Source: Enemella evansiae (GTDB lineage: Bacteria; Actinomycetota; Actinomycetes; Propionibacteriales; Propionibacteriaceae). Taken from it: DNA of 64,000 bases. The notes under the pieces are model-generated. The model made no database searches and was not told where the DNA came from. It worked only from the letters and a program-made list of their open reading frames with translations. The position numbers and the translations under genes are program-made. Shown here piece after piece: positions 17,293 through 24,876 of this stretch (position 1 is the stretch's first letter; each line of letters begins with the position of its first letter). The stretch spans positions 1 to 64,000 of the forward strand of contig NZ_NMVP01000010.1 of the NCBI RefSeq assembly GCF_002250705.1. The letters are read 5' to 3'.

Positions 17293-17330
17293 GTTTCCGG
17301 TGCTTTGCGCAAATGTTTCAGCCGTGTAAC
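17293..17330 (-). promoter_or_regulatory. GlnR-type operator of glnA1
   Basis: Read on the minus strand, four 5-mers are each separated by exactly six bases: GTTAC, GAAAC, GCAAA, GAAAC. This matches the a1-b1-a2-b2 layout of actinobacterial GlnR boxes (gTnAC-n6-GAAAC repeated); only the third unit deviates. It ends 49 nt before the glnA1 ATG. GlnR itself is not in the window. Confidence 0.75.
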
Positions 17331-17362
17331 AACCAACGGGGGCTCCGCCCGCGCGCTGCAGC

Positions 17363-17375
17363 GGGGGGGGGGGGG
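17363..17375 (+). repeat. Run of 13 G residues
   Basis: Thirteen consecutive G lie 118 nt upstream of the glnA1 start, outside the GlnR-type box. Such a homopolymer is prone to slippage and also to sequencing or assembly error. Confidence 0.85.
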
Positions 17376-17400
17376 CTCCACCACCGGGGGCGTGCGCCAG

Positions 17401-17482
17401 GACATGCAGTAGTCGCAGGTTTCCATGATCAAACCCAGTGGGACTGGGTTTGTCGGGGCCTCGAGATCGACTACTGCATGTC
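17401..17482. mobile_element. MITE-like 82-bp element with 15-bp terminal inverted repeats
   Basis: GACATGCAGTAGTCG (17401-17415) and its exact reverse complement (17468-17482) bound an 82-bp unit. The unit is flanked on both sides by the direct repeat CCAG (17397-17400 and 17483-17486), as expected of a target duplication. Inside is a second perfect palindrome, AAACCCAGT-GGG-ACTGGGTTT (17431-17451). It contains no gene. It could alternatively be a complex terminator for the SDR/SnoaL operon that ends at 17502. Confidence 0.6.
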
Positions 17483-17501
17483 CCAGCGTTCGCGGTTGCG
17501 G

Positions 17502-17831
17502 TCAGCCCTCGCGGATCGTCATCTTCTTCAGCTTGTCACCGGCGACCTGGAAGGTGAACCGGCTGCGGCCGTTGGCGTAGTTGCTGCGCCAGTCGCCGAT
17601 CACCACGAGGTCCTCGCCGTCGGTGGAGACCTCCTCGGGGGAGAGGGTGCCCTCGGAGCCGATGAACTCCTTGTCGCTCCAGCCCTTGATCTGCTGGCGG
17701 CCGGTGAAGGTCCGGCCCCAGTCGTCGACGGCGCCGTCGTCGGTGAAGGCGTCCAGGAACGCGCTCTCGTCGTGCCGGTTCACCGCCTCGATGAACGAGG
17801 CCACGGGCTCGGGAATGGTCGGTTCGGTCAT
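17502..17831 (-). CDS. SnoaL-like (NTF2-fold) protein
   Basis: This 109-residue protein has the small-cone SnoaL/NTF2 pattern: PVASFIEAVNRHDESAFLDA, FTDDGAVDDWGRTFTGRQQI, then the strands DLVVIGDWRSN and SRFTFQVAGDKLKKMTI. The fold serves as isomerase, hydrolase or binding protein for small ligands, and the Asp residues near 41-44 could be catalytic. AGGAGACAG precedes the ATG at 17831. It follows the SDR gene by 29 nt in the same direction and is probably co-transcribed with it under the divergent TetR regulator. Confidence 0.8.
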   Translation of the reverse strand: MTEPTIPEPVASFIEAVNRHDESAFLDAFTDDGAVDDWGRTFTGRQQIKGWSDKEFIGSEGTLSPEEVSTDGEDLVVIGDWRSNYANGRSRFTFQVAGDKLKKMTIREG

Positions 17832-17860
17832 ATCTGTCTCCTGTCGTTCGGATCTGGTGA

Positions 17861-18616
17861 TCAGCGGGTGGTGTAACCGCCGTTGGCGAAGACCGTCTGG
17901 CCGGTGATCCACCAGCCCGGACCGGCCAGGAAGAGCACCAGCGGGGCGATGTCCTCGATCTTGGTGAGCTGGCCGCCGAGCGCCTGCGACTTGTGGAACT
18001 CGACCCGCTCCGGGGTCTCCTGGCCGTAGAAGAACGGGGTGTCCATCGGGCCCGGGGCGACCGAGTTCACCGAGATGCCGCGCTCGGCGAATTCCTTGGA
18101 GGCGGCCCGGGTGAAGTGCTCGACCGGGCTCTTCCCGCCGGCATAGGTGGAGTAGCCGTCGGTGAAGGCGGCCAGCAGGGCGGTGACGATCGTGATGACC
18201 TTGCCGTTGTCGGCCAGCTGCTTGCCGGCCTCCTTGATGAAGAAGTACGCCGCCTTGGAGTTGATGTCGAACATCGAGTCGTATTCCTCCTCGGTGGTCT
18301 CGACGATCGGCTTGCGCAGCACCTTGCCGACGGTGTTCACCGCGACATCGAGCTGCCCCAGTGCCTCGGTCGCATCGGTGAACAGCTTCTCGACGTTCGC
18401 CGGCCTGGTCAGATCGCCGGAGAGCACCACGCCGCGGACGCCGGCCTGCTCGATCTCGGCCAGGGTCTTCTCGGCCTCCGGCCTGCTGGAATCGGAGTTG
18501 TAGTGGATCGCGACGTTCGCACCGGCCCGGGCGGCCTCCCGGGCGATCAGTCCGCCGAGGTTCTTCGCGCCACCGGCGATCAGCACGTTCTTGCCCTTGA
18601 GAGTGTGTTCGGCCAT
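17861..18616 (-). CDS. Short-chain dehydrogenase/reductase (SDR)
   Basis: This 251-residue classical SDR uses NAD(P)H to reduce or oxidise a carbonyl/alcohol. The nucleotide site is GGAKNLGGLIARE (a GGxxxLGG variant of TGxxxGxG). NTVGK stands where NNAG is usual, and YAGGK supplies the catalytic Tyr and Lys. The catalytic Ser appears to be replaced within TIVTALLAAF, a possible Thr substitution. The C-terminus WITGQTVFANGGYTTR is typical. It is paired with a SnoaL-like protein and divergent from TetR, with 67 bp between the starts. The substrate is unknown. Confidence 0.88.
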   Translation of the reverse strand: MAEHTLKGKNVLIAGGAKNLGGLIAREAARAGANVAIHYNSDSSRPEAEKTLAEIEQAGVRGVVLSGDLTRPANVEKLFTDATEALGQLDVAVNTVGKVLRKPIVETTEEEYDSMFDINSKAAYFFIKEAGKQLADNGKVITIVTALLAAFTDGYSTYAGGKSPVEHFTRAASKEFAERGISVNSVAPGPMDTPFFYGQETPERVEFHKSQALGGQLTKIEDIAPLVLFLAGPGWWITGQTVFANGGYTTR

Positions 18617-18647
18617 CTTGGTCTCCCTCGTATAGCTGTGTGATGCA

Positions 18648-18680
18648 ACGCTATATCAGCGCTACAGACGCTAATGTAGC
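18648..18680. promoter_or_regulatory. Probable TetR operator region
   Basis: The 67-bp gap between the SDR and TetR starts holds three related 8-mers, ACGCTATA (18648), GCGCTACA (18659) and ACGCTAAT (18668). It also holds an inverted repeat GCTACA-n8-TGTAGC (18661-18680). The position and symmetry fit autoregulatory TetR binding controlling both transcripts. Confidence 0.5.
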
Positions 18681-18683
18681 ACC

Positions 18684-19367
18684 ATGACAGAGGATGTCCG
18701 AAGCGATACACGAAGCCGGTTGTTGAATGCCGCGGCCGACCTGATCGCCGCGTCCCCCGGCGAAGAGGTGTCGCTGCGGGCGGTCTGCGACGCGGCCGGG
18801 GTCAAGATGCCGACGCTCTACCACTTCTTCGGCAGCAAACAGGGCCTGATCGACGCCGTCATCGAGCGCGGTTTCGACATGTATCTGGGGGCCAAGGCCG
18901 CCGCCGAATCCTCCGGTGACCCGATCCAGGATCTCCGCGCTGGCTGGGACTCCCATGTCGCCTTCGGGCTCGCGAACCCCGGCTTCTACACCCTGATGTA
19001 CGGCAAGGTGCGGCCCGGATACTCTCCCGCGGCCCAGGCCCGGGCCAGCGACATGCTGCGGGCGATCACCCGGCAGGCGGCGGACCAGGGCCGGCTGGTT
19101 GTCTCCGCCGAGCAGGCGGCCGCCCACGTGCTGGTCACCAACATCGGGGTGACGCTGCGCCAGATCGTGCTGGCCCGCGCCGATCGGAAGCTGTCGGTCG
19201 GCGTACGCGAGGGAGCGATCGCCGCCATCACCGGCAGCGCCCGGTCCGAGGATCCGCAGGTCGCCACCCGCTCGCTGATCGAACGGGCGGCCGCGAACCC
19301 CGAGGTGCTGGGCCCGGTGGAGACCCGCCTGTTCATCGAATGGGCGCAGCGCCTGGACCGCGCCTGA
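18684..19367 (+). CDS. TetR/AcrR-family transcriptional regulator
   Basis: This 227-residue repressor has a TetR N-terminal HTH: TRSRLLNAAADLIAASPGEE, then VSLRAVCDAAGVKMPTLYHF with FGSKQGLIDAVIERG. The ligand-binding helical C-domain has the TetR_C WHG-like features (NPGFYTLMYGKVRPGYSPAA). It is divergent from the SDR/SnoaL pair, which it probably represses through the repeats between them. The inducer is unknown. Confidence 0.9.
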   Translation: MTEDVRSDTRSRLLNAAADLIAASPGEEVSLRAVCDAAGVKMPTLYHFFGSKQGLIDAVIERGFDMYLGAKAAAESSGDPIQDLRAGWDSHVAFGLANPGFYTLMYGKVRPGYSPAAQARASDMLRAITRQAADQGRLVVSAEQAAAHVLVTNIGVTLRQIVLARADRKLSVGVREGAIAAITGSARSEDPQVATRSLIERAAANPEVLGPVETRLFIEWAQRLDRA

Positions 19368-19412
19368 TCCGCGCACCGGGGGCGAGTGCGGGCGCCCCGG
19401 TAGACTCGCCCC

Positions 19413-19844
19413 GTGAGCGCACCGACCGAATCCGTGGAAGCCTGGCCCGGAGAAGAACTCGGGCTGCCCGAGGCCGGTCGCGGCTCGTTGGCCAGCTGGC
19501 GCGCCCGGATCACCGCGATCGTCCTCGACTGGGCGATCTGCTCGGTGGCCGCCTGGGCGATCTTCGGGCCCTTGGCGATGCGGGGCGGCAGCTGGCGCTC
19601 CTTCACCACTCTCGGCCTGTTCTTCGTGATGTCGACCCTGCTCACCACCTTCATCGGTGGCACCGTCGGCCAGCTGATCACCCGGATCGCGGTCGTCCGG
19701 CTGGACCACCAGCCGCTGGGCTTCCTGCGGGCGCTCGCGCGGGCGGTGCTGGTCTGCCTGGCGCTGCCGGCGATGGTGATCGGTGCGCACCGCCGCGGGC
19801 TGCACGATCTCGCCGTCGGCACCGTCGTGGTCAACCGCCGCTGA
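19413..19844 (+). CDS. RDD-family membrane protein
   Basis: This 143-residue protein has an RDD domain: RARITAIVLDWAICSVAAWA in the first helix, a second helix around FFVMSTLLTTFIGGT, the conserved loop GQLITRIAVVRLD, then LALPAMVIGAHRRGLHDLAV ending TVVVNRR. Three hydrophobic segments are visible. RDD proteins are thought to be transporters or transport-associated, but no substrate is established for this clade. The counterpart in M. tuberculosis (Rv2219A) also sits beside glnA1 and the DUF4191 gene, so this is a backbone gene. The start is GTG. Confidence 0.85.
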   Translation: MSAPTESVEAWPGEELGLPEAGRGSLASWRARITAIVLDWAICSVAAWAIFGPLAMRGGSWRSFTTLGLFFVMSTLLTTFIGGTVGQLITRIAVVRLDHQPLGFLRALARAVLVCLALPAMVIGAHRRGLHDLAVGTVVVNRR

Positions 19845-19920
19845 GCGAACTCTCACCCACCGATCCGGCGGAACCGCGCCACACCGGGCGTACCGACCCC
19901 TCCTTTGACAGACTGGTCAG

Positions 19921-20451
19921 GTGACCGGACTCCGACTGCCGCTGGCCCTGGCTGGGGTGGCGTTGCTGCTCACCGGCTGCGCCGGTCAACCCGGTCAGGT
20001 CTCCCGCTCGGCCTCCGATGCCGGCGGCCGCAGCGTCGTCGGGATGGCCCGGCGCAGCGACGGTTCGCTGGTGATGGTCACCGCCTGGTGCCTGGGGGAG
20101 CGCACCGAGGAACCGCGGATCGCCACCTGGGACGGGCGCGTCGGCGAGGAGTTGTACGCCGCCAGCGGACCCAGCAGCGATCCGGTGACCGTGCACGAGG
20201 TGGGGCGGCCGGCGCCGGGTTTCACGCTGCGCAGCAACCGGCCGCTGCCGACCGGGCGGACCCTGGTCGCGCACAACGCGGGGGAGCGGCAGGAGCTGTT
20301 CCGGCAACGCGCCTATCCCTCGACGGTGGCGGTGTTCGATCTCGGTGACCTGCCCACCAGCGACGACCCGGTACCCGAACGGCTGATCACCGGGGAGCGG
20401 CAGCGGACCACCGCGGAGTTGCTGATCGCCGGCAAGTGCGCGAACGGCTGA
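19921..20451 (+). CDS. Putative lipoprotein of unknown function
   Basis: This 176-residue protein begins with a short hydrophobic signal ending LLLTGC, so Cys20 is the likely lipidated residue after signal peptidase II cleavage. The mature part is hydrophilic with no recognised domain; segments such as SLVMVTAWCLGERTEEPRIA suggest a small beta-rich domain. Starting at GTG, it stands alone, convergent with the GntR operon at 20461-24753 with only 9 bp between stops. Confidence 0.7.
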   Translation: MTGLRLPLALAGVALLLTGCAGQPGQVSRSASDAGGRSVVGMARRSDGSLVMVTAWCLGERTEEPRIATWDGRVGEELYAASGPSSDPVTVHEVGRPAPGFTLRSNRPLPTGRTLVAHNAGERQELFRQRAYPSTVAVFDLGDLPTSDDPVPERLITGERQRTTAELLIAGKCANG

Positions 20452-20460
20452 GCGCCCCGG

Positions 20461-21240
20461 TCAGTCCCGGCTGGCCAGCTGCAGATGCTGGGCCATCACA
20501 TAGTGGTGGTGCAGCACCGCGATCCGGCCGGCCTCCTCGTCGCGATTGCGGACCGCGTCCAGGATCGGGGTGTGCAGCGCCACGATGCCGTTGATCGCGG
20601 CGGGTTGCAGCCACTTCGGCACCGTCCCGTCGCTGATCCAGGACCGGTATTCGTAGTTGATCAGCGTCTCGTGGATGCTCTCGTAGATCGAGGACAGATA
20701 GGGATTGTGCCCGGCTCGCACCAGGGTGGCGTGGAAATGGGTGTCCGCGCTCATCCAGGCGGCGGTGTCCCCGGCATTCGCGATCATCTCCTGCAGCGCG
20801 CGCTCACCGGCCGCCACCTCGTCCTCGCTGCCGACCTCGATGGCCCGGGTGATGCCGACCGTCTCCAGCCAGAGCCGCAGATCGGCCAACTGCCCGACCG
20901 ACTGTTGGTTGAGATTGAGCATCAGGTCCACCGAGGCGGCCAGGCTGAACTCGGGCTTGCGGCGCACGTACGCCCCGGAGCCGCGGCGGGACTCCACCAG
21001 CCCCTTGACCACCAGGATCCGGATCGCCTGACTCACCGTGGGTCGGCTGGTCCCGGTCAACTGCACCAGGTCCCGCTCCGAGGGGAGCCTGGTGCCCTCG
21101 GTCAGGCAGGCGGTGACGATCAACTGCTCGATGTGAGCGGCGATCTCGTCGGCGGAGACCGGTTCGCCCTCGGGTCGCTCGGTGAGGCGACGCAACGGCT
21201 CCCAGATCTCCGCCCCGTCGACGTTCTTCACCCGGACCAT
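20461..21240 (-). CDS. GntR-family regulator, FadR/FCD subfamily
   Basis: This 259-residue regulator has an N-terminal winged helix (EIAAHIEQLIVTACLTEGTR then LPSERDLVQLTGTSRPTVSQ with AIRILVVKGLVESRRG) and an all-helical FCD ligand domain. Metal/ligand residues are seen in DTHFHATLVRAGHNP and AVRNRDEEAGRIAVLHHHYV. It is the last gene of a four-gene minus-strand operon with a dehydrogenase, a crotonase and an amidohydrolase, and probably senses their substrate. A candidate operator lies at 24786-24822 in front of the first gene. Confidence 0.9.
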   Translation of the reverse strand: MVRVKNVDGAEIWEPLRRLTERPEGEPVSADEIAAHIEQLIVTACLTEGTRLPSERDLVQLTGTSRPTVSQAIRILVVKGLVESRRGSGAYVRRKPEFSLAASVDLMLNLNQQSVGQLADLRLWLETVGITRAIEVGSEDEVAAGERALQEMIANAGDTAAWMSADTHFHATLVRAGHNPYLSSIYESIHETLINYEYRSWISDGTVPKWLQPAAINGIVALHTPILDAVRNRDEEAGRIAVLHHHYVMAQHLQLASRD

Positions 21241-21282
21241 CGGCTCAGCCTATCGCCACCAGGGCAACGATTGCGGGCATCG

Positions 21283-22920
21283 TCACCCGACCAGCTCGAT
21301 GAACGCGGGGGCGGCATGGGTGATCCGGCCGCCGACCATGGTCAGCTCGCTGCGCAGCTCCCGCAGCTCCTCGATCGAACAGCTGAACGGGTCCATGGTC
21401 GGTACGCAGAGGTCGGCGTCGAAACCCGGTGCGAGCCGGCCCCGGGTGTCCTCCTCGCCGCTGAACCAGGCGCTGTCGCGGGTGTACGCCGCGATCGCGT
21501 CGAAGCGGGAGAGCCGGTCGTGCTCCGCGCGCCGGGTCCGCCCGTCGATCGACTCACCGGACACCAGCCAGGCGATCGAGGTCCACGGATACCAGGAGTT
21601 GGCGCGGGTGCCGTCGGTGCCCGCGCCGATCTGGATCCCGAGCCGCTTCATCGCCCCGATCGGCGGGGCGGCGTCGGCCCCGTCCTGACCCCACAGATCC
21701 ACATAGTCGGCGCCCTGCAGCACCATCCGGTTCTGCACCTGGATCCCGGCCCCGAGCGCGGCGATCCGGCGCAGGTTCGCCTCCGAGGCCTCGTCGGCGT
21801 GCACGATCGACCAGCGCAGGTCGCTGACCCGGCCGCCGCTCTCCCGGTCGACGAGCTCCCAGGCATCGAGAATCCGGCTCAGGGAGTTGTTCAGCACCGC
21901 ATGCACCGACAACCGCCAACCGTGCTCGACCGCCATCCGGCAGATCTCGACCAGTTCGGAGTGGGCGTCGTCGGCGATCGTGAAGTCGGGGTCGAAACCC
22001 TCGAAGTCGTGGCAGGCCATGTGAGGCATCTCGCCGAGCCCGGCGAGCTTGAGCATGCCGTCGCCGAAGTCCGGTTGGGAGAGCAGGGTGAGCTGCTCAT
22101 AGTCGTGCACCTCGTCCCCGCGGCTCCAGGCGCAGATGTAGAGCCGGAAGCGGACCCCCAGCCCGCCGCGGCGCCACAGTTCATAGAGCGCGTCATAGTC
22201 GTGCGGGGTGACCTGGAAGCCGCCGGCGTCGACGACCCCGGTCAGGCCGTGCGCGGCGAACTCGCTGATCATCGCCGCCGTCGCCTGCACCGCCGTCTCC
22301 AGCGGGAGGTCCAGGGTGAGCGCATTCGGCCGGGCGTACGCCGCCGGGCCGCGTACCTCACCGGTGAGCCGGCCGTCGTCGTCGCGCAGGAACTCGGCCC
22401 CCGGTGGGGGCTGGGTTTCATCGTCCCAGCCGACCGCGGCGAGTGCGGCCGAGTTCAGCACCGCCCGGCCATAGAGCTCCTGCAGATAGACCGGATGCAC
22501 CGGTGCGATCTCGTCAAGTTGTTCCCTGGTTGGCATTCCGGCGTCGCTGAACTGCCGTTCGTGCCAACCGCCGATCACGCTGATCCACTCCCCGGGGGCG
22601 CGCGCGGCGACCGCATCCCGCACACTGGCCAGGGCTTCCGCCTGGCTGCGGATGCCCTCCCACTGCAGGCAGGTGCCCCACCCGACCCCGCCGCGCACGG
22701 CGTGGATGTGGGAATCGTTCAGCCCCGGCAGGACCGAGCGGCCGCCGAGATCGATCGTCCGGGCCGCGGTCTCGGCGAGCGCCGCGAGCTCCTCGTCGGA
22801 ACCGATCGCCAGGACCCTGCCGTCCCGGATCGCGATCGACTCGGCTGTGGGCACCTCGCTGTCGAAGGTGGTGATCCGGGCGTTGCGGAGAACCAGGTCC
22901 GCGCTGACTTCTTGGTTCAT
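21283..22920 (-). CDS. Amidohydrolase family protein (YtcJ-like, Amidohydro_3)
   Basis: This 545-residue metal-dependent hydrolase is of the YtcJ/Amidohydro_3 branch of the amidohydrolase superfamily. The N-terminal beta-sandwich precedes VLPGLNDSHIHAVRGG, with the HxH metal ligands near residue 70. Further ligands are likely in LSVHAVLNNSLS and SIVHADE, and the last Asp in IGAGTDGTRANSWYPW. The C-terminal strand GFDADLCVPTMDPFSC closes the sandwich. Family members hydrolyse amides, carbamates or related bonds. It sits downstream of the 6-oxocamphor-hydrolase-like gene with a 36-nt gap. The physiological substrate is unknown. Confidence 0.85.
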   Translation of the reverse strand: MNQEVSADLVLRNARITTFDSEVPTAESIAIRDGRVLAIGSDEELAALAETAARTIDLGGRSVLPGLNDSHIHAVRGGVGWGTCLQWEGIRSQAEALASVRDAVAARAPGEWISVIGGWHERQFSDAGMPTREQLDEIAPVHPVYLQELYGRAVLNSAALAAVGWDDETQPPPGAEFLRDDDGRLTGEVRGPAAYARPNALTLDLPLETAVQATAAMISEFAAHGLTGVVDAGGFQVTPHDYDALYELWRRGGLGVRFRLYICAWSRGDEVHDYEQLTLLSQPDFGDGMLKLAGLGEMPHMACHDFEGFDPDFTIADDAHSELVEICRMAVEHGWRLSVHAVLNNSLSRILDAWELVDRESGGRVSDLRWSIVHADEASEANLRRIAALGAGIQVQNRMVLQGADYVDLWGQDGADAAPPIGAMKRLGIQIGAGTDGTRANSWYPWTSIAWLVSGESIDGRTRRAEHDRLSRFDAIAAYTRDSAWFSGEEDTRGRLAPGFDADLCVPTMDPFSCSIEELRELRSELTMVGGRITHAAPAFIELVG

Positions 22921-22956
22921 GGTTGGCCCCTTGAACTGCCTTGCCGGGTGTGCCGA

Positions 22957-23820
22957 CTAGTTGTCGAAGTTGTTCTTCCGGCCTTCGCGCACGTAGTCGT
23001 TGGAGTTGCTGATGTGGTCGCGGCCGTGGTGGCTGCCGGCGCCGGCGACGTGGCCGAACATCTGGATGCCGAAACCGCCGTCCAGGTCGTTGACGATGCG
23101 CTGCTTCCAGGGCCGGCGGACGATCTGGGTGGTCAGCCGGCGCAGGGTGCGCGGCTGGGTCATGATGTGGTCCGCGATCGTGTACCCGCGGGCGATCAGG
23201 TCCTCCCGCGGCACCACCTCGTTGACCATCCCGTAGTCGAGTGCCCTGTCGGCGTCGATCGCCTCACCGGTGAGCAGGGCGTACGCCCCGCGCTTGGTGC
23301 CGAGCACCTCCAGGAAGGCGCTGTGGATGCCGTCACCGGGAACCGAACCGATGTTGTAGTGCAGGTCGAAGAAGACCGCACCCTCGGCGGCCAGGGTGAT
23401 GTCGCACATCAGCACGATCTCGCTGTGGAAGCCGGATCCGTTGAACAGGCCGATGGTCGGGATCTCCAGATCGTTGACCAGCGAGCTGACGTTGATCCGA
23501 CCGTCCTTGTAGGCGTATTCGTAGGCCCAGTAGGGCAGGTCGTCCTGCTCCAGCTGGAAACCCTCCGGATCGGAGTCCATCATGAACTCCTCGCCCGAGC
23601 CGGTGAGGATCAGCACCTCGTTCTTCGGATCGGCGCCGACGACCTTGAGCATCTGGCCGAGTGCCCGGTGGTTCTGCACGCTGAGCTGGACCGGGCCGCC
23701 CTGGGTGTGCATCTCCACCAGCAGGACGCCGTCGTCCCGGCGGGTCATCTTGAAGAAGTCCTTGAAGAACTCGCTGTACTCCTCGAACTCCGGGGTCGGG
23801 AGAAACTCCTGCAGAGACAT
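22957..23820 (-). CDS. Crotonase-fold hydrolase resembling 6-oxocamphor hydrolase
   Basis: This 287-residue enoyl-CoA hydratase superfamily protein has segments matching the beta-diketone hydrolase branch rather than CoA-dependent hydratases: GVLLVEMHTQGGPVQL, NGSGFHSEIVLMCDI, FFDLHYNIGSVPGDGIH and LGTKRGAYALLTGEAIDADR. The histidines at the FHSEI and LHYN positions and the Asp in PGDG correspond to residues used by 6-oxocamphor hydrolase for retro-Claisen C-C cleavage. The N-terminal 20-residue extension and a C-terminal tail rich in His, Asn and Gly (HVAGAGSHHGRDHISNSNDY) are unusual. AGGAAAA precedes the ATG. Cleavage of a cyclic or linear 1,3-diketone is the best inference. Confidence 0.78.
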   Translation of the reverse strand: MSLQEFLPTPEFEEYSEFFKDFFKMTRRDDGVLLVEMHTQGGPVQLSVQNHRALGQMLKVVGADPKNEVLILTGSGEEFMMDSDPEGFQLEQDDLPYWAYEYAYKDGRINVSSLVNDLEIPTIGLFNGSGFHSEIVLMCDITLAAEGAVFFDLHYNIGSVPGDGIHSAFLEVLGTKRGAYALLTGEAIDADRALDYGMVNEVVPREDLIARGYTIADHIMTQPRTLRRLTTQIVRRPWKQRIVNDLDGGFGIQMFGHVAGAGSHHGRDHISNSNDYVREGRKNNFDN

Positions 23821-23832
23821 GAGATTTTCCTT

Positions 23833-24753
23833 TCAGGACTGGGATTCGTCGGACTCGGCGGTCTGCGGTTCGAGCGTCAGTCCCGAGGAGGCGGCCTCGA
23901 CCGCGAAGAGGGACAGGAAGTCGTCATCGCGGTAGCCGCGGCCGATCGCGGCCTGCAGCAGCTGGAAGACGCTGCCGGCCAGCGGCATCGTCACCTCGTG
24001 CTCGCGCGCGGCGGCCAGGCCGAGATCGAAGTCCTTGCGCAACAGCTCGGTGGTGAAGGTCGGGGTGAGATCCAGCGACAGCATGTCGGGGGTGCGCCGG
24101 CGCACCCATTCGGTGCCCAGCACGGTGTTGTTCAGGAACTCCAGGAACGCCGCGCGCGGCACCCCGGCCTTCTCCGCCAGCGTGGTGACCTCGGAGACCG
24201 ACTGCACGATCAGGCCGAGGTAGAGGTTGTGGCAGAGCTTGACCAACCGGGACTGCTCGTCCTCACCGGCGTGCACCGACGCCTTGCCGATCGCCTCGAG
24301 GTAGGGGCGTACCTTCTCGTAGGTCTCCTCGGGTCCGGAGGCGACCATCACCGAGGTGCCCTCGTCGACCATGTGCGGGTTGCCGCTGATCGGGGCGGCG
24401 AGGAACTCCGAACCGGCCGCGACCACGGCGTCGCGGATCTTCTTGGAGGTCTCGGTGTTCACCGTGGAGCAGTCCACGATCACCTGGGGCTTGTTGGATC
24501 CGCTCAGCAGGCCGTTCTCACCGAGCACGACCTCCTCCAGGTCCTTCGGGGTGGACACCATCACGAAGACGACATCCTGATCGGCCAGTTCGCCGATCGT
24601 GTCGGCCACGGTGGCGCCGTCGGCCTGCAGGGCCTCGGCCTTGGACCTGGTGCGGTTCCAGACGGCCACCTTGTGCTCGGCGGCGAGCAACCGCCGCGCC
24701 ATCGCCGATCCCATCCGGCCGGTGCCGAGCCAGCCAAGCGTGTGTGCAGTCAC
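23833..24753 (-). CDS. NAD(P)-dependent oxidoreductase, 3-hydroxyisobutyrate dehydrogenase family
   Basis: This 306-residue beta-hydroxyacid dehydrogenase has LGWLGTGRMGSAMARRLL (GxGxMG dinucleotide site) at its start. The substrate-binding motif region FLAAPISGNPHMVDEGTSVM and the catalytic Lys in LVKLCHNLYLGLIVQSVSE (KLxxN pattern) follow. The GTG at 24753 follows GAGGAAGAGG; the frame is open to 24795 but without better support. It is first in the operon and would oxidise or reduce a hydroxy acid made in the pathway with the crotonase and amidohydrolase. Confidence 0.88.
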   Translation of the reverse strand: MTAHTLGWLGTGRMGSAMARRLLAAEHKVAVWNRTRSKAEALQADGATVADTIGELADQDVVFVMVSTPKDLEEVVLGENGLLSGSNKPQVIVDCSTVNTETSKKIRDAVVAAGSEFLAAPISGNPHMVDEGTSVMVASGPEETYEKVRPYLEAIGKASVHAGEDEQSRLVKLCHNLYLGLIVQSVSEVTTLAEKAGVPRAAFLEFLNNTVLGTEWVRRRTPDMLSLDLTPTFTTELLRKDFDLGLAAAREHEVTMPLAGSVFQLLQAAIGRGYRDDDFLSLFAVEAASSGLTLEPQTAESDESQS

Positions 24754-24785
24754 GGTGTGCCTCTTCCTCAAACATCGTTGTAGTG

Positions 24786-24822
24786 GACTAGCCACAATGG
24801 TAGAGGCCGCACACGGCTAGTC
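24786..24822. promoter_or_regulatory. Inverted repeat upstream of the dehydrogenase operon
   Basis: GACTAGCC (24786-24793) and GGCTAGTC (24815-24822) form a perfect 8-bp-arm inverted repeat with a 21-nt spacer. It begins 33 nt upstream of the dehydrogenase GTG. A smaller GTGG-n5-CCAC overlaps its left arm. It is a plausible site for the operon's own GntR protein. Confidence 0.45.
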
Positions 24823-24876
24823 AAGAGCAGCGTAGAACTGACCGTCTGGGAATTGGCTTGTCCCGCAGGATTTTGT

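Noticed and set aside
17254..17501. Reading the nested palindromes at 17401-17482 simply as a terminator
   Set aside because: It could act as one, but exact 15-bp ends combined with flanking CCAG repeats fit a transposed unit better. The terminator reading is kept only as the alternative.
20485..24783. 1432-codon open frame on the plus strand opposite the GntR/amidohydrolase/crotonase/dehydrogenase operon
   Set aside because: It is antisense to four genes with clear family motifs and has no recognisable domains; it is a composition artefact. The same holds for the long frame at 45596-49048 opposite sucB and lpd.
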